From Melissococcus plutonius ATCC 35311 (lineage in GTDB: Bacteria; Bacillota; Bacilli; Lactobacillales; Enterococcaceae), in NCBI RefSeq assembly GCF_000270185.1, contig NC_015516.1, forward strand, positions 791,001-855,000: 64,000 nt of DNA. Reading direction: 5' to 3'. Shown here one piece after another: positions 28,910 to 38,688 of the stretch. A program made the translations under genes and the position numbers. How positions within the stretch are numbered: the stretch's first letter is position 1; each line of letters opens with the position of its first letter. The notes below the pieces were generated by a model that was not told the DNA's origin, made no database searches, and saw only the letters and a list, made by a program, of their open reading frames with translations.

Positions 28910-29239
28910 ATGGTAAAGAAAACAATTATGCTAGCTTGTTCAGCAGGAATGAGCACAAGTTTATTAGTAACTAAAATGGAAAAAGCAGCAGAGGCAAAAG
29001 GAATAGACGTGGATATTTTTGCTGTTTCTGCCTCCGATGTGGATACAAATTTGGAAAATAAATCAGTCGATGTTTTATTGTTGGGACAACAGGTACGTTT
29101 TATGAAAGATCAATTTGAATCTAAATTAAGCGACAAAAATATTCCCGTAGATGTTATCAATATGTCAGATTATGGCATGATGAATGGTGAAAATGTACTA
29201 AATCAAGCACTTTTCTTAATTGGAGAAAATAAAGGATAA
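28910..29239 (+). CDS. PTS lactose/cellobiose-type IIB component
   Basis: 109 residues. The phosphorylated cysteine is in IMLACSAGMSTSLLV near residue 11, the CxxGxST loop of the Lac family IIB proteins. It passes phosphate from IIA to the sugar carried by IIC. The ATG at 28910 follows TTAGGAG; a longer frame from 28796 runs back through the promoter and terminator and is not real. First gene of the sigma-54-driven operon. Confidence 0.94.
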   Translation: MVKKTIMLACSAGMSTSLLVTKMEKAAEAKGIDVDIFAVSASDVDTNLENKSVDVLLLGQQVRFMKDQFESKLSDKNIPVDVINMSDYGMMNGENVLNQALFLIGENKG

Positions 29240-29254
29240 GAAAGGGGAAAAATA

Positions 29255-29584
29255 ATGGAAGAGAAAACAAATAATCTAGAAGTAGCGATGCATCTAATCG
29301 TTTATGGTGGTAATGCTAAAAGTGATGCTATGGAAGCAATAACAGCTGCTAAAAAAGGAGACTTCGAATTAGCTGATCAAAAAATTAAGGATGCAGAAAA
29401 CTCTTTGGTGCAAGCCCATCATTCACAAACAGCGATGTTAACACAAGAAGCTAAAGGCGAATCAGTTCCAATTAGTTTATTAACAGTACATAGTCAGGAT
29501 CATTTAATGACAGCCATTGCTTTTACAGATTTAGCCAAAGAATTTATTGAGGTTTATCGTCAGCTTAATGAAGTTCATCGTTAG
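29255..29584 (+). CDS. PTS lactose/cellobiose-type IIA component
   Basis: 109 residues, all-helical trimeric IIA of the Lac family. The phosphorylated histidine is in the VQAHHSQTAML segment near residue 52, and the C-terminal SLLTVHSQDHLMTA motif near residue 80 is also typical. It receives phosphate from HPr. GAAAGGGG precedes the ATG. It lies 15 bases after IIB and 61 before IIC. Confidence 0.94.
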   Translation: MEEKTNNLEVAMHLIVYGGNAKSDAMEAITAAKKGDFELADQKIKDAENSLVQAHHSQTAMLTQEAKGESVPISLLTVHSQDHLMTAIAFTDLAKEFIEVYRQLNEVHR

Positions 29585-29645
29585 TCAATAATATGTGTAT
29601 AATGCTATATAAAAGTTAATTTGTATAAAAAAGGAGAAATAAAAA

Positions 29646-30923
29646 ATGAATGGGTTTGTTCAGTGGATGGAAAAATATTTTATGCCAAAAGCCTCAATGA
29701 TTGCAGGACAAAGGCATTTAACTGCTATTCGTGATTCTTTTGTTGTCACCATGACTTTAATGATTTTAGGTGCTTTAGGCACCTTACTTAACAATTTATC
29801 CATTCCCGGCTATGCTGAATTTATGAATAAGGTTTTTTCAAAAGTTGTTAAGGATACACCAATTTGGAAAAGTTTTGTCATGAATATTTGGAATGGAACA
29901 TTTGCAATTTTTTCTATTTTAATTGCATTTTTAGTTGCGTATAATCTAGTGAGATCTTATGGTAAGGATGGAATTGCTGCTGGTACAGTTTCTGTTGCTT
30001 CATTTTTTGCCATTGGTGGATTAAAGGGGATAGATTCCACTGGACTTTTCATGGCTTTACTTGTTGGTATTATTTCTGGTGAACTTTTTCAACGATTAAT
30101 GACAAATAAGAAATTAATCATTAAAATGCCTGAAGGTGTTCCTCCTGCTATTGCAAAATCTTTTACAGCCTTGTTACCAGCAATGATTACAATCAGTATT
30201 TTTAGTTTGATTACTTCTATCTTGCTTGGCTTTGGCATAGAAAATATGGTTATTGCCTTTTATAAAGCTGTTCAAAGACCTTTTATGGGGTTAACCAATA
30301 GCTATCCATCGGCTTTATTACTTGCATTTATTGCTCCATTTTTATGGTTTTTCGGGTTGCATGGTGCAAATATGATTGATCCTTTAATGCAAACAATCAA
30401 TATGCCAGCGATTGAAGAAAATATGAGAGCGTTACAATCTGGAAAAGAATTACCCTATATTGTCAATAAACCTTTTTTCGATTCATTTGTAAACTTAGGC
30501 GAAACCGGAGCAACCTTGGGGCTTTTAATTGCTGTATTTTTAGTAGGTCGTAAGAATAAACCGTATAAGGTAGTGACAGATTTAAGTGTGGCACCTGGTA
30601 TTTTTAACATTAATGAGCCCGTTATGTTTGGACTTCCGATTGTTATGAATCCCGTCCTTTTTATCCCCTTTATTTTAACGCCAATGCTTCTTACAACAAC
30701 TGCTTATCTAGCAACTATTACTGGTCTGGTTCCTGGTGCTACCTTTATGCCTCCATGGGTTATGCCACCAATTATTGGAGGTATCATGGCAACACAAAGT
30801 ATTGCCGGTGGGATTTTAGCAGCAATTAATTTAGCTATTTCTGTTGTTGTCTATTTGCCATTTGTTAAAGTAGCTACACTTCAATTGTTAAATGATGAAA
30901 TGAAATCTTCAAAAAATAAATAA
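29646..30923 (+). CDS. celB: PTS lactose/cellobiose-type IIC permease
   Basis: 425 residues, polytopic membrane channel with about ten helices. Conserved IIC-Lac features include FFGLHGANMIDPLM about 238, FFDSFVNLGETGATLGLL about 277 and NINEPVMFGLPIVMNP about 320, the sugar-phosphorylation region. It brings a beta-glucoside or cellobiose into the cell as the 6-phosphate. AAAGGAG lies before the ATG. The adjacent phospho-beta-glucosidase supports a beta-glucoside substrate. Confidence 0.92.
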   Translation: MNGFVQWMEKYFMPKASMIAGQRHLTAIRDSFVVTMTLMILGALGTLLNNLSIPGYAEFMNKVFSKVVKDTPIWKSFVMNIWNGTFAIFSILIAFLVAYNLVRSYGKDGIAAGTVSVASFFAIGGLKGIDSTGLFMALLVGIISGELFQRLMTNKKLIIKMPEGVPPAIAKSFTALLPAMITISIFSLITSILLGFGIENMVIAFYKAVQRPFMGLTNSYPSALLLAFIAPFLWFFGLHGANMIDPLMQTINMPAIEENMRALQSGKELPYIVNKPFFDSFVNLGETGATLGLLIAVFLVGRKNKPYKVVTDLSVAPGIFNINEPVMFGLPIVMNPVLFIPFILTPMLLTTTAYLATITGLVPGATFMPPWVMPPIIGGIMATQSIAGGILAAINLAISVVVYLPFVKVATLQLLNDEMKSSKNK

Positions 30924-30945
30924 AAACAATAGGGAGAAAAAATAA

Positions 30946-32343
30946 ATGAATTATGAGTTTCCAAAAGGCTTTTGGTGGGGATCAGCTGCCAGTGCGACAC
31001 AAACGGAAGGGAATTTTGCGCAAGATGGCAAGGCACAAAATATTTGGGATTTCTGGTATGCACAACATCCAGAAAAATTTTTTAATCAGGTAGGTCCTGA
31101 TACGACATCTGCCTTTTATGAAAAGTATCAAGAAGATATACAGTTAATGAAAAAAACGGGTCATACTTCTTTTCGAACCTCAATACAATGGAGTCGTTTA
31201 ATACCTGATAATCAGACCAGAAAAGTCAATCCTAGGGCAGTAGATTTTTATAATCATGTGATCGATGGGTTGATTGCTAATGACATTGAACCATTTTTAA
31301 ATTTGTATCATTTTGATATGCCGATGGAATTACAAAAAAAAGGTGGCTGGTTAAATAGAGAAGTTGTCGATGCTTATGTGCATTATGCAAAAACTTGTTT
31401 TGAGCTATTTGGTGATCGGGTGAATAAATGGTTTACACATAATGAACCTATTGTACCTGTTGAGGGAGGGTATCTTTATGGTTGGCATTACCCAGATGAG
31501 AGGAACTTAAAACATGGCATTCAGGTAGCTTACCACGAAATTTTGTCTAGTGCTAAGGCTATAGAAGTTTATCATAATATGAAATTACCGGGAGAAATTG
31601 GGATCATATTAAATCTAACGCCTACTTATCCACGTAATCCAAAAGATCAAGAAGATGTTAAAGCAGCTAAATTGGTTGATGGCCTTTTTAATCGTTCATT
31701 CTTAGATGCTTCTGTCAAAGGCTCATTTCCTACTATTATATGCAATTGGTTAGCTGAAAATGATTTAATGCCACAAACGATGACAGAGGATATACAAGCA
31801 ATCTCGAACAATACGGTTGATTTATTAGGTATAAACTATTATCAACCAAGACGAGTGAAGAAAAAAGAGTCAGTGATTGAAAAGCATCAAGAAGGAATTT
31901 TACCGGAAGATTTTTATGATGATTATGACCTGCCGGGGAAAAAGATTAACCCATATAGTGGTTGGGAAATTTATGAAAAAGGAATTTATGATATTTTATC
32001 TGACTTAAGGGAAAATTATAAAAATATTCGTTGTTATATATCTGAAAACGGTATGGGCTTCGAAGATGAAATACGATTTAAAAACGATGAAGGAATCATC
32101 GAAGACGATTACCGGATTGAATTTATTACCAATCATCTAAAATGGGTTCATCAGGCTATCCAGGAAGGAAGCAATGTACAAGGTTATCATATGTGGACAT
32201 GTATGGATAATTGGTCATGGCTTAATGCATATAAAAATCGATATGGTTTTATTTCAGTTGATTTAAAAAATGCTCAAAAGCGAACAATAAAAAAAAGCGG
32301 CTATTGGTTTAAAAAGACAGCAGATAATAATGGATTTGATTAA
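30946..32343 (+). CDS. 6-phospho-beta-glucosidase, GH1 family
   Basis: 465 residues. Cytoplasmic hydrolase that splits phosphorylated beta-glucosides delivered by the PTS. N-terminal FPKGFWWGSAASATQTEG; acid/base glutamate in THNEP about 165; nucleophile in the ISENGMGF motif about 365. WTCMDNWSW near the C-terminus is the usual aglycone/phosphate region. It starts 22 bases after IIC, so it is the last gene of this operon. The exact disaccharide is unknown. Confidence 0.94.
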   Translation: MNYEFPKGFWWGSAASATQTEGNFAQDGKAQNIWDFWYAQHPEKFFNQVGPDTTSAFYEKYQEDIQLMKKTGHTSFRTSIQWSRLIPDNQTRKVNPRAVDFYNHVIDGLIANDIEPFLNLYHFDMPMELQKKGGWLNREVVDAYVHYAKTCFELFGDRVNKWFTHNEPIVPVEGGYLYGWHYPDERNLKHGIQVAYHEILSSAKAIEVYHNMKLPGEIGIILNLTPTYPRNPKDQEDVKAAKLVDGLFNRSFLDASVKGSFPTIICNWLAENDLMPQTMTEDIQAISNNTVDLLGINYYQPRRVKKKESVIEKHQEGILPEDFYDDYDLPGKKINPYSGWEIYEKGIYDILSDLRENYKNIRCYISENGMGFEDEIRFKNDEGIIEDDYRIEFITNHLKWVHQAIQEGSNVQGYHMWTCMDNWSWLNAYKNRYGFISVDLKNAQKRTIKKSGYWFKKTADNNGFD

Positions 32344-32773
32344 TATAGCTAATAAAAAAGTCTAGCTCTAATCTAACAATTGACCGATTTATAATTTTAA
32401 TAGTAAATTTACTAAACATTCTTTCGCGTAACAAACATTTATTTAATGGTTTTAAAAAAGAAAAATATAACTAACAAATTTCAAAATAACATCATTTGCT
32501 AGCATAGAACAACAGACCAATTTTTTTTAAAATCTTAAAAGACTAAAATAAATTATATCTTTTCTTAGTCTTGGCTTATTTGACTACAAAAAGTCAGTTT
32601 ATTTTCGAATAATCTTACTAAAAAATTAAGTTAAAAGATTATTATTTAAAATAATCTTTTAACTTTTATATCAGTAAATGATAACTAACAAATTGAAAAA
32701 TAGATAGATTGTTGTTTGTTTAAGGCAATCCATTAGACACTATCCTTTTATATAAATTATATTTAACTAACTA
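32344..32773. other. AT-rich gap after the PTS operon with one long hairpin
   Basis: No open frame of note. A 16-bp perfect inverted repeat lies at 32628-32643 and 32650-32665 with a 6-nt loop; it is 285 bases beyond the last PTS gene and could terminate read-through. The rest shows nothing I recognise. Confidence 0.5.
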
Positions 32774-32802
32774 TTGACAGAAAGAAAGAAGACGACTAAA
32801 AT
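32774..32802 (+). promoter_or_regulatory. sigma-70-type promoter upstream of tRNA-Arg
   Basis: TTGACA (32774-32779), 17 bases, then TAAAAT (32797-32802). The spacing is ideal and the match strong; the tRNA begins about 100 bases downstream. Confidence 0.7.
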
Positions 32803-32904
32803 TATTAAAGATATCTGTCTAGTTATAAAAAAATTTTATGAATGAAGGAATGATAATTTAAATTATTCATAAAATAAATTATTGTTAACTTGTTAAATCT
32901 TTCT

Positions 32905-32978
32905 GTCTTCGTAGCTCAGCTGGATAGAGCACTTGCCTCCTAAGCAAGGTGTCGCACGTTCAAATCGTGTCGGAGACG
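32905..32978 (+). tRNA. tRNA-Arg (anticodon CCU)
   Basis: 74 bases that fold as a cloverleaf. The acceptor GTCTTCG pairs with CGGAGAC, the D arm is GCTCAGCTGGATAGAGC, and the anticodon stem CTTGC/GCAAG encloses loop CTCCTAA, giving anticodon CCT. The T arm contains GTTCAAATC. CCA is not encoded. It reads AGG arginine codons. Confidence 0.95.
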
Positions 32979-32993
32979 TTTTATATACTTATG

Positions 32994-33021
32994 TATATAG
33001 ACAAACATGTTTGTCTATATA
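32994..33021. terminator. 28-base perfect palindrome after tRNA-Arg
   Basis: TATATAGACAAACA is followed directly by its exact inverse. It lies 16 bases after the tRNA and probably ends its transcript, although no U-run follows. A protein-binding palindrome is the alternative. Confidence 0.55.
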
Positions 33022-33541
33022 TTGATTATTCATTTTTACTCAATGAAAACTATATCTTCTGATTCAATTTTTATATTAGAATTTAGATATCATAATGTGA
33101 GAGTAACTCATTTTTAACTTAACAAGAGACAAAAATTAGATACGAGCTTCCATTATATATGATAGGTTGTTCGATCTATTTTTTTGTTTCATTGATTTTA
33201 TTTTTCTTAATGACTTCGATACAAATGAAATCTAATAATAGAAGTTATTTTTAATTACCATTTATGAATAAATATGAATTAAAAAATAGTAAAATTGTTT
33301 GATTTTTAATAATAGATAGCTGAGAATTTTATGATTATTTATCAGAATTGATTGTTATTTATTTAGGATATATTCTATTTTGTTCACTGTAGCTCAACTA
33401 CTTGTTAGCGCTTTATATGTTTGGTTTTTATTATTCTCTCATGAAAAAAATCGATCATTTACTGTTATATAATTGAATCGAAAAAGTTGATATTATTATT
33501 AGAAAAAGAAATATATTATTTTCACAATGATTAAAAAATGT
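33022..33541. other. AT-rich gap between tRNA-Arg and the TetR gene
   Basis: About 520 bases without a supportable gene; stops are frequent in all frames. Nothing else recognised, apart from a weak tRNA-like string near 33385 that does not fold. Confidence 0.4.
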
Positions 33542-33559
33542 TACAATGATCTTAAGATC
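33542..33559 (+). promoter_or_regulatory. -10 element and 12-bp palindrome GATCTTAAGATC before tetR-type gene
   Basis: TACAAT at 33542-33547 abuts the perfect palindrome GATCTTAAGATC at 33548-33559, 48 bases before the regulator start. A palindrome overlapping the transcription start is where an autorepressing TetR protein would bind. The -35 is weak. Confidence 0.45.
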
Positions 33560-33606
33560 GCCTCTAAAAAGTGTTATATAGCAAAAAGATAAAGGAGACT
33601 TAGAAT

Positions 33607-34182
33607 ATGGCGCGTAGAAAAACGATTACTAAAGAACAGATTTTAAACGCTGCTTATGAAATAATAGCTAATGAGGGCTTTTCTAAATTTACTGCACGGA
33701 ATATTGCAGCAAAAATGAAATGCTCTACTCAACCTATCTATTTAGAGTTTAAGAACATGAATGATTTAAAAGAAGAACTTTTTAAGAAGATTAATAAATA
33801 TTTGATAAAAGATGTCTTTTCGGTAGTACACACAGGGGATAAAGTTGTTGATTTATCATTGAGTTATATTCATTTTGCTAAAAATGAAAGTAAATTTTAT
33901 CATGCACTTTATTTAGAAGAATATGGTGAAGGAAAAAGAATGCAAGTTTTCTCTTATACGCATTTTTTTGATACTTTAAAAACAGATAGTAGATATAAAA
34001 ACCTAACAGATGAACAAATTAATGCTTTGTATACAGGAATATGGATTGTTTCAACAGGATTGGCTGCATTGATGGGTACAGATGTTATCCATACAACAGA
34101 AGAACAAATTAAACATCTGATGAAAGAAAGTATTGATGCCATTTTAGGATGGGAACATCCTATTGAAATAATAACGGAATAA
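33607..34182 (+). CDS. TetR/AcrR family transcriptional regulator
   Basis: 191 residues. The N-terminal TetR helix-turn-helix (about 8-55) contains ITKEQILNAAYEIIANEG, FSKFTARNIAAKM and the recognition helix STQPIYLEFKNM; the C-terminal ligand domain is poorly conserved. The ATG follows AAAGGAGA. The target genes are unknown: flavodoxin and an MFS exporter lie convergently downstream, and only the promoter palindrome hints at autoregulation. Confidence 0.9.
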   Translation: MARRKTITKEQILNAAYEIIANEGFSKFTARNIAAKMKCSTQPIYLEFKNMNDLKEELFKKINKYLIKDVFSVVHTGDKVVDLSLSYIHFAKNESKFYHALYLEEYGEGKRMQVFSYTHFFDTLKTDSRYKNLTDEQINALYTGIWIVSTGLAALMGTDVIHTTEEQIKHLMKESIDAILGWEHPIEIITE

Positions 34183-34199
34183 CGTTTTAAAAATTTTGA

Positions 34200-34239
34200 G
34201 ATAAGTATCTTTTTCGCCTAAAAGAAAAAGATACTTATC
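34200..34239. terminator. bidirectional terminator between tetR-type gene and flavodoxin
   Basis: A 16-bp perfect stem (34200-34215 with 34224-34239) and an 8-nt loop, between two convergent genes. Confidence 0.85.
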
Positions 34240-34251
34240 AACTCATGTTGT

Positions 34252-34695
34252 TTATTTTAAGGATTTTACTAATGATTTTGCAAAGACTTCTAAATTTTGA
34301 ACATCTTCTTCCTCAGGTGCCAGATCAACCTTGACATTTTCAGCGCCCTTCATTGCACCTGTTTTTGCAAATACAGCATCAAAATCATTCACCGATTTAC
34401 AAAATTCATCATAAAATGTATCACCTGAACCACAGACACCATAAATCTTTCCATTTAAATCTAATTCAGATAAATCTTCATAAAAATCAACGATTTCATC
34501 TGGTAGTTCACCATCTCCATAAGTATAAGTGGCAACCACACAAATATCAGCATCTAAAAAATCTTCTGCTTCAGCCTGAGTACATTCATTCATTTCTACA
34601 TCAATATCTAAATTTTCAAATGTTTCGGTAACAATATCGGCTATCTCTTCAGTATTACCAGTCATACTCGCATAAACAATTTTTGCTAGAGTCAT
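34252..34695 (-). CDS. flavodoxin
   Basis: 147 residues, acidic FMN electron carrier. The phosphate-binding loop is SMTGNTEEIAD at residues 10-20, the 50s loop YTYGDGELPDE about 57, and CGSGDTFYDEFCKSV about 90 near the isoalloxazine. Acidic C-terminal part as usual. The ATG at 34695 follows GAGGAG on the minus strand. It stands alone; the redox partner is unknown. Confidence 0.93.
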   Translation of the reverse strand: MTLAKIVYASMTGNTEEIADIVTETFENLDIDVEMNECTQAEAEDFLDADICVVATYTYGDGELPDEIVDFYEDLSELDLNGKIYGVCGSGDTFYDEFCKSVNDFDAVFAKTGAMKGAENVKVDLAPEEEDVQNLEVFAKSLVKSLK

Positions 34696-35102
34696 TTTTG
34701 TTCCTCCTCTACGTCATTCATTTTTATTATATCAGAATCCCTTTCGATAGAAAATATAAAGTTAAAAGAGTTGAACTGACTCTTCGGTTAACTAGTCTAA
34801 AATATCAACATTTCAATTTTATAAAATCACCATAAGACAACCATTTTACATTTTTCTAAGTATAAATACTATTTAAAATAAAAAATATAGTGTTCGATAA
34901 ATATCTATATAAGTATCATTCAAATAGAAGATGATGCTTAATATCAATAATTTCAATCAACTTTTCTATATTTAAGTCATTGATTAATCTAGTAATTTTA
35001 AAATCAGTTGAAGTAGGTTAAAAAGTGAAAAAATGAATTTTTAGTTCTATTGGACTGGAAATCCTAGTTTTTAGAATAACTCTATTGTTCTTTTCTTTTA
35101 AC
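34696..35102. other. gap between flavodoxin promoter region and MFS gene end
   Basis: About 400 AT-rich bases holding the minus-strand flavodoxin promoter region and the 3' end of the MFS transcript. No gene, repeat or clear terminator is recognised. Confidence 0.4.
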
Positions 35103-36290
35103 TCATATTTTTGGTTTTTTACCAAAAATAACAAAATGAAAGATAAAGGCAAGAATTTGAAAAGTGATCCCAGCAAGCGTAACACCAACCCAACATGCTT
35201 GTTGCCACATAATTGTACCAATTAATGAACCAAATGATCCACCAATAAAATAACAAAACATAAAGACTGTATTATTACGATTGCTAGCTGCTTCTCCTAA
35301 ATTTTGTACACGTGTTTGATTGGCAACCTGCCCAAATTGCATACCAATATCTAAAAAAATAATCGCTAATAATAAAGCCGATAAATGACTGCCAAAAAAG
35401 AATAAAAGTACAAAACTGAACAGCTGCATAAATAAGCCCATTAATACAATATTACGTTGTGTGTAAGCATCAGAAAGGCGACCAACAATGGGGGCAGAAG
35501 CAGCTCCTGATAAACCTAAAACTGCTAAAATACCTGCTTCACGAGGTCCCCAATGATAAGCTGGGCTACTAATATAAAAAATGAGTGTTGACCAAAAAAT
35601 AGAAAATGTGCCAAACATAAAAAAGCCATTAATAGCAGCTTCTCGTAAAATAATTTGCGATTTAACCAAATATGGGGTACTTTTTAAGGAGTATAGATAA
35701 GAAAGATCACTTGATTTTTGAATTTCAGTTTTAGGCATTTTAAATTTTAATAAAATTGTCAATATAGCAATTGCAACTAAGGCAACAAGATAGATACTTT
35801 TCCAAGGGAGTATACTAGCCAATATACCAGAAATAGTTCGGGAAAATAAAACACCAATTAGCAATCCACTAAGAAGTTTTCCCATAATCTTCCCACGATT
35901 TTTTGGACCTGCCAAGATAGCACCGTAAGGAATAATAATTTGTGGAACAATGGACAATAATCCAATTAAAAATGTAGAGAAAGCAAAAAAACTATAAGTA
36001 GGTGCTAGGAAAGCGAACAATAAAGAAATAGATGAAAGAGCAGTCATACGTATAATCAATTTTCGCTGATCCATTCTATCTCCTAAGGGAACTAGAAATA
36101 ATAGTCCAAAAGCATAACCAAGTTGTGTTAGCATTGTAACTAAACCAATAGAACCAGTAGTTACATGAAAACTTTTAGCAATCTGAGTTCCAATAGGTTG
36201 AATATAATACATATTTGCTACAACGACACCACAAGTTAAGGTTAATAAGGAAATTAACGTTTTTGTTAATAGGGGTTGTTTATTTTTCAA
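35103..36290 (-). CDS. MFS family transporter (probable drug or metabolite exporter)
   Basis: 395 residues with about 12 membrane helices. The MFS motif A appears as FLVPLGDRMDQRKLIIR after helix 2 (about residues 65-80), and its second-half counterpart as GRLSDAYTQRNIVL about 258. The substrate cannot be predicted. The TetR-type gene lies beyond the flavodoxin gene, so control by it is only a possibility. Confidence 0.88.
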   Translation of the reverse strand: MKNKQPLLTKTLISLLTLTCGVVVANMYYIQPIGTQIAKSFHVTTGSIGLVTMLTQLGYAFGLLFLVPLGDRMDQRKLIIRMTALSSISLLFAFLAPTYSFFAFSTFLIGLLSIVPQIIIPYGAILAGPKNRGKIMGKLLSGLLIGVLFSRTISGILASILPWKSIYLVALVAIAILTILLKFKMPKTEIQKSSDLSYLYSLKSTPYLVKSQIILREAAINGFFMFGTFSIFWSTLIFYISSPAYHWGPREAGILAVLGLSGAASAPIVGRLSDAYTQRNIVLMGLFMQLFSFVLLFFFGSHLSALLLAIIFLDIGMQFGQVANQTRVQNLGEAASNRNNTVFMFCYFIGGSFGSLIGTIMWQQACWVGVTLAGITFQILAFIFHFVIFGKKPKI

Positions 36291-36829
36291 GAAATCGCCT
36301 CATATCTATTTATTATCCTTTACATTATACATAAAAATAATAAGAGTGAAAGAAAAAATTGTCCGCATTAAATAACAAATATAACAATAAATGTAGTTTT
36401 TGTTGAATGAGACCAATAATGAGATACTAAAAATAAATTTGTATAATCAGTTTTACCTGCAGAATAATAGAGGAGACTGAACTTAGTATAAAAATTAAAT
36501 AAATTAAAGACTTACCCAGCTCATTTTACTATAATTATTATAAGCTTTTTTCTCTAATTGTTAAATTTGTATCTTTCTATCAAACCTTTTATAAAAAGGA
36601 TTGACCATTGTTTTTATATTTTATCTTCAATTATTAAATTATAAATACAAAATAAAGACTAAAAATAATTTATAATTTTTTGTTTTTTTTAGAAAAATAG
36701 CGAGAAGGTAAAGCTGAATAAAGATAGATAAAAGCTATTTTTGTTAAGTATGGCTTTTTCTAAAAAAAATATGTTAAAATAAGCTAGATTACATAATTTA
36801 CTTTTAAATATTTAGGAGACGATCAATAG
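36291..36829. other. gap between divergent MFS and map genes
   Basis: About 540 AT-rich bases with no supportable gene. A TGTTAAAAT extended -10 at 36772-36780 could drive map, 50 bases before its start. Nothing else recognised. Confidence 0.4.
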
Positions 36830-37594
36830 ATGATTACATTAAAATCCAAAAGGGAAATAGAAGAAATGAGAAAGTCTGGCGAATTACTTGCAGACGTTCA
36901 TCGTCACTTACGTTCTTTCATCAAACCTGGCGTTACAAGTTGGGATATTGAAGTATTTGTTCGAAACTTCATCGAAGAACATGGCGGTATTGCAGCTCAA
37001 ATCGGTTATGATGGCTATAAATATGCAACTTGTTGTAGTATTAATGATGAAATTTGCCATGGATTTCCCAGAAAAAAAGAATTAAAAAATGGTGATTTAA
37101 TCAATGTAGATATGTGTATAGATTTGAAAGGTGCATTATCTGATTCTGGTTGGAGCTATGTTGTTGGTGAGTCTACATCAGAGATTGATCATTTAATGAA
37201 TGTAACTAGAAAAGCTTTATATATAGGAATTGAACAAGCAAAAGTTGGCAATCGAATTGGTGATATTGGTCATGCTATTCAGACTTATGTAGAAGGAGAA
37301 GGTTTATCTGTTGTTCGTGATTTCATCGGTCACGGTATTGGTCCAACGATTCATGAAGATCCTGCAGTTCCCCATTATGGTATAGCAGGCAAAGGTTTAC
37401 GTTTAAAAGAGGGAATGATCATTACAATCGAACCTATGGTCAATACAGGAACATGGAAAATGAAGATGGATCCAAATGGGTGGACAGCATATACCCGTGA
37501 TGGCGGCTTAAGTTGTCAATTTGAACATACATTAGCTATCCAAAAAGAAGGACCTCAAATTTTAACTTCTCAAGGTGAAGAACTGACTTATTGA
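36830..37594 (+). CDS. map: methionine aminopeptidase, type I
   Basis: 254 residues. Removes N-terminal Met from new proteins with a two-metal centre. Metal ligands are visible in NVDMCIDLKGALSDSGW (two Asp, about 100-110), GHGIGPTIHEDP (His about 173), ITIEPMV (Glu about 206) and CQFEHTLAI (Glu about 237). AGGAGACG precedes the ATG. Followed at 42 bases by the YihY gene, probably the same operon. Confidence 0.94.
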   Translation: MITLKSKREIEEMRKSGELLADVHRHLRSFIKPGVTSWDIEVFVRNFIEEHGGIAAQIGYDGYKYATCCSINDEICHGFPRKKELKNGDLINVDMCIDLKGALSDSGWSYVVGESTSEIDHLMNVTRKALYIGIEQAKVGNRIGDIGHAIQTYVEGEGLSVVRDFIGHGIGPTIHEDPAVPHYGIAGKGLRLKEGMIITIEPMVNTGTWKMKMDPNGWTAYTRDGGLSCQFEHTLAIQKEGPQILTSQGEELTY

Positions 37595-37636
37595 GCACAT
37601 TTACTAGCAGAAACAAGATATGAGAGAGGTTGTATA

Positions 37637-38551
37637 ATGAATCTGTTGAAAAAAATTACCGACAACAAAAACTTACTACGTTTCATTAGAACGACTCAAC
37701 GACGGATGATTGATTCAGAAATTGGAAATACCTCAGTAATTGTGGCTTATTATTTATTATTATCATTATTTCCATTGTTAATAGCGATTGGAAATTTACT
37801 TCCTTATCTAAATATTAATCCAAATCATGTGTTACCCTATCTAGCTGAGATTGTTCCTGAATCAATCTATCATGATCTTGAACCTGCCTTTTTATCACTA
37901 CTGACTAGACGCTCAGGTGGATTGCTGTCTGTTTCTGCATTGACAGCTTTATGGAGTGCCAGTCAAAGCATTAATGCTTTGCAAATTGCTATGAATAAAG
38001 CTTATGGTGTTAAATCAAGGAAAAATTTTATTATTGTACGGATTGTTTCCTTAACGGTGATTTTGCTATTATTACTAGCATTAGTTGGGGTAGTAATTAT
38101 TTTGGGATTAGGTAAAAATATTTTAGACTTTTTGCAGCCAATCCTTAAAGTTCCAACTTCATTCATTGTAACGTTTCAAACATTAAAATGGCCAGTTACC
38201 TTATTTGTTTTATTAATAATTATGTGCCTAATTTTTTTAGTTGTTCCAAACGCAAAATTAACGATCCGTTCAGTCATTCCAGGAGCTGTTTTTTCAACAA
38301 TTGGCTGGATGTTATTGTCACAAGTCTTTGGAATATACATTAAGTATTTTAATTCTAAAGTTGCTGGTTATCAAATCATTGGGAGTTTTATTGTTTTGAT
38401 ACTCTGGTTAAATTTTGCGGCAACAATTATTATTTTTGGTGGAATTATAAATGCAGTTGTAGAGGAATATTCATCGGAGAAAAGAATTGAGAAAAGATCT
38501 GGTATGTTAAATAGTACAATTGATCAGATAAAAGAAAAATTTAAGCATTAA
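37637..38551 (+). CDS. YihY/virulence factor BrkB family membrane protein
   Basis: 304 residues with about six membrane helices. N-terminal VIVAYYLLLSLFPLLIAIGN and the LSVSALTALWSASQSINALQ segment about 95 are family hallmarks, as is the later GYQIIGSFIVLILWLN. Once misnamed ribonuclease BN; the function is unsettled. Good GAGAGG ribosome binding site. It lies between map and the epaA-like gene. Confidence 0.9.
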   Translation: MNLLKKITDNKNLLRFIRTTQRRMIDSEIGNTSVIVAYYLLLSLFPLLIAIGNLLPYLNINPNHVLPYLAEIVPESIYHDLEPAFLSLLTRRSGGLLSVSALTALWSASQSINALQIAMNKAYGVKSRKNFIIVRIVSLTVILLLLLALVGVVIILGLGKNILDFLQPILKVPTSFIVTFQTLKWPVTLFVLLIIMCLIFLVVPNAKLTIRSVIPGAVFSTIGWMLLSQVFGIYIKYFNSKVAGYQIIGSFIVLILWLNFAATIIIFGGIINAVVEEYSSEKRIEKRSGMLNSTIDQIKEKFKH

Positions 38552-38688
38552 GAATGAAAGGATAAAAATAATATCAAAATATATGAATTTAAATATAACC
38601 TTAAAATTTATAAATATATGACTGATCTATTATAAATAAAGAGAAGTATATGTTAGTATATTTTGAATATCAGAAAGCAGGTCTCCTT

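Noticed and set aside
33385-33415. String resembling a tRNA D-arm (TAGCTCAACTACTTGTTAGCGC)
   Set aside because: No matching acceptor, anticodon or T arm follows, so no cloverleaf can be drawn.
34353-34631. Plus-strand His-rich open frame opposite flavodoxin
   Set aside because: Antisense shadow of a clear flavodoxin gene; composition is an artefact of its Asp codons.
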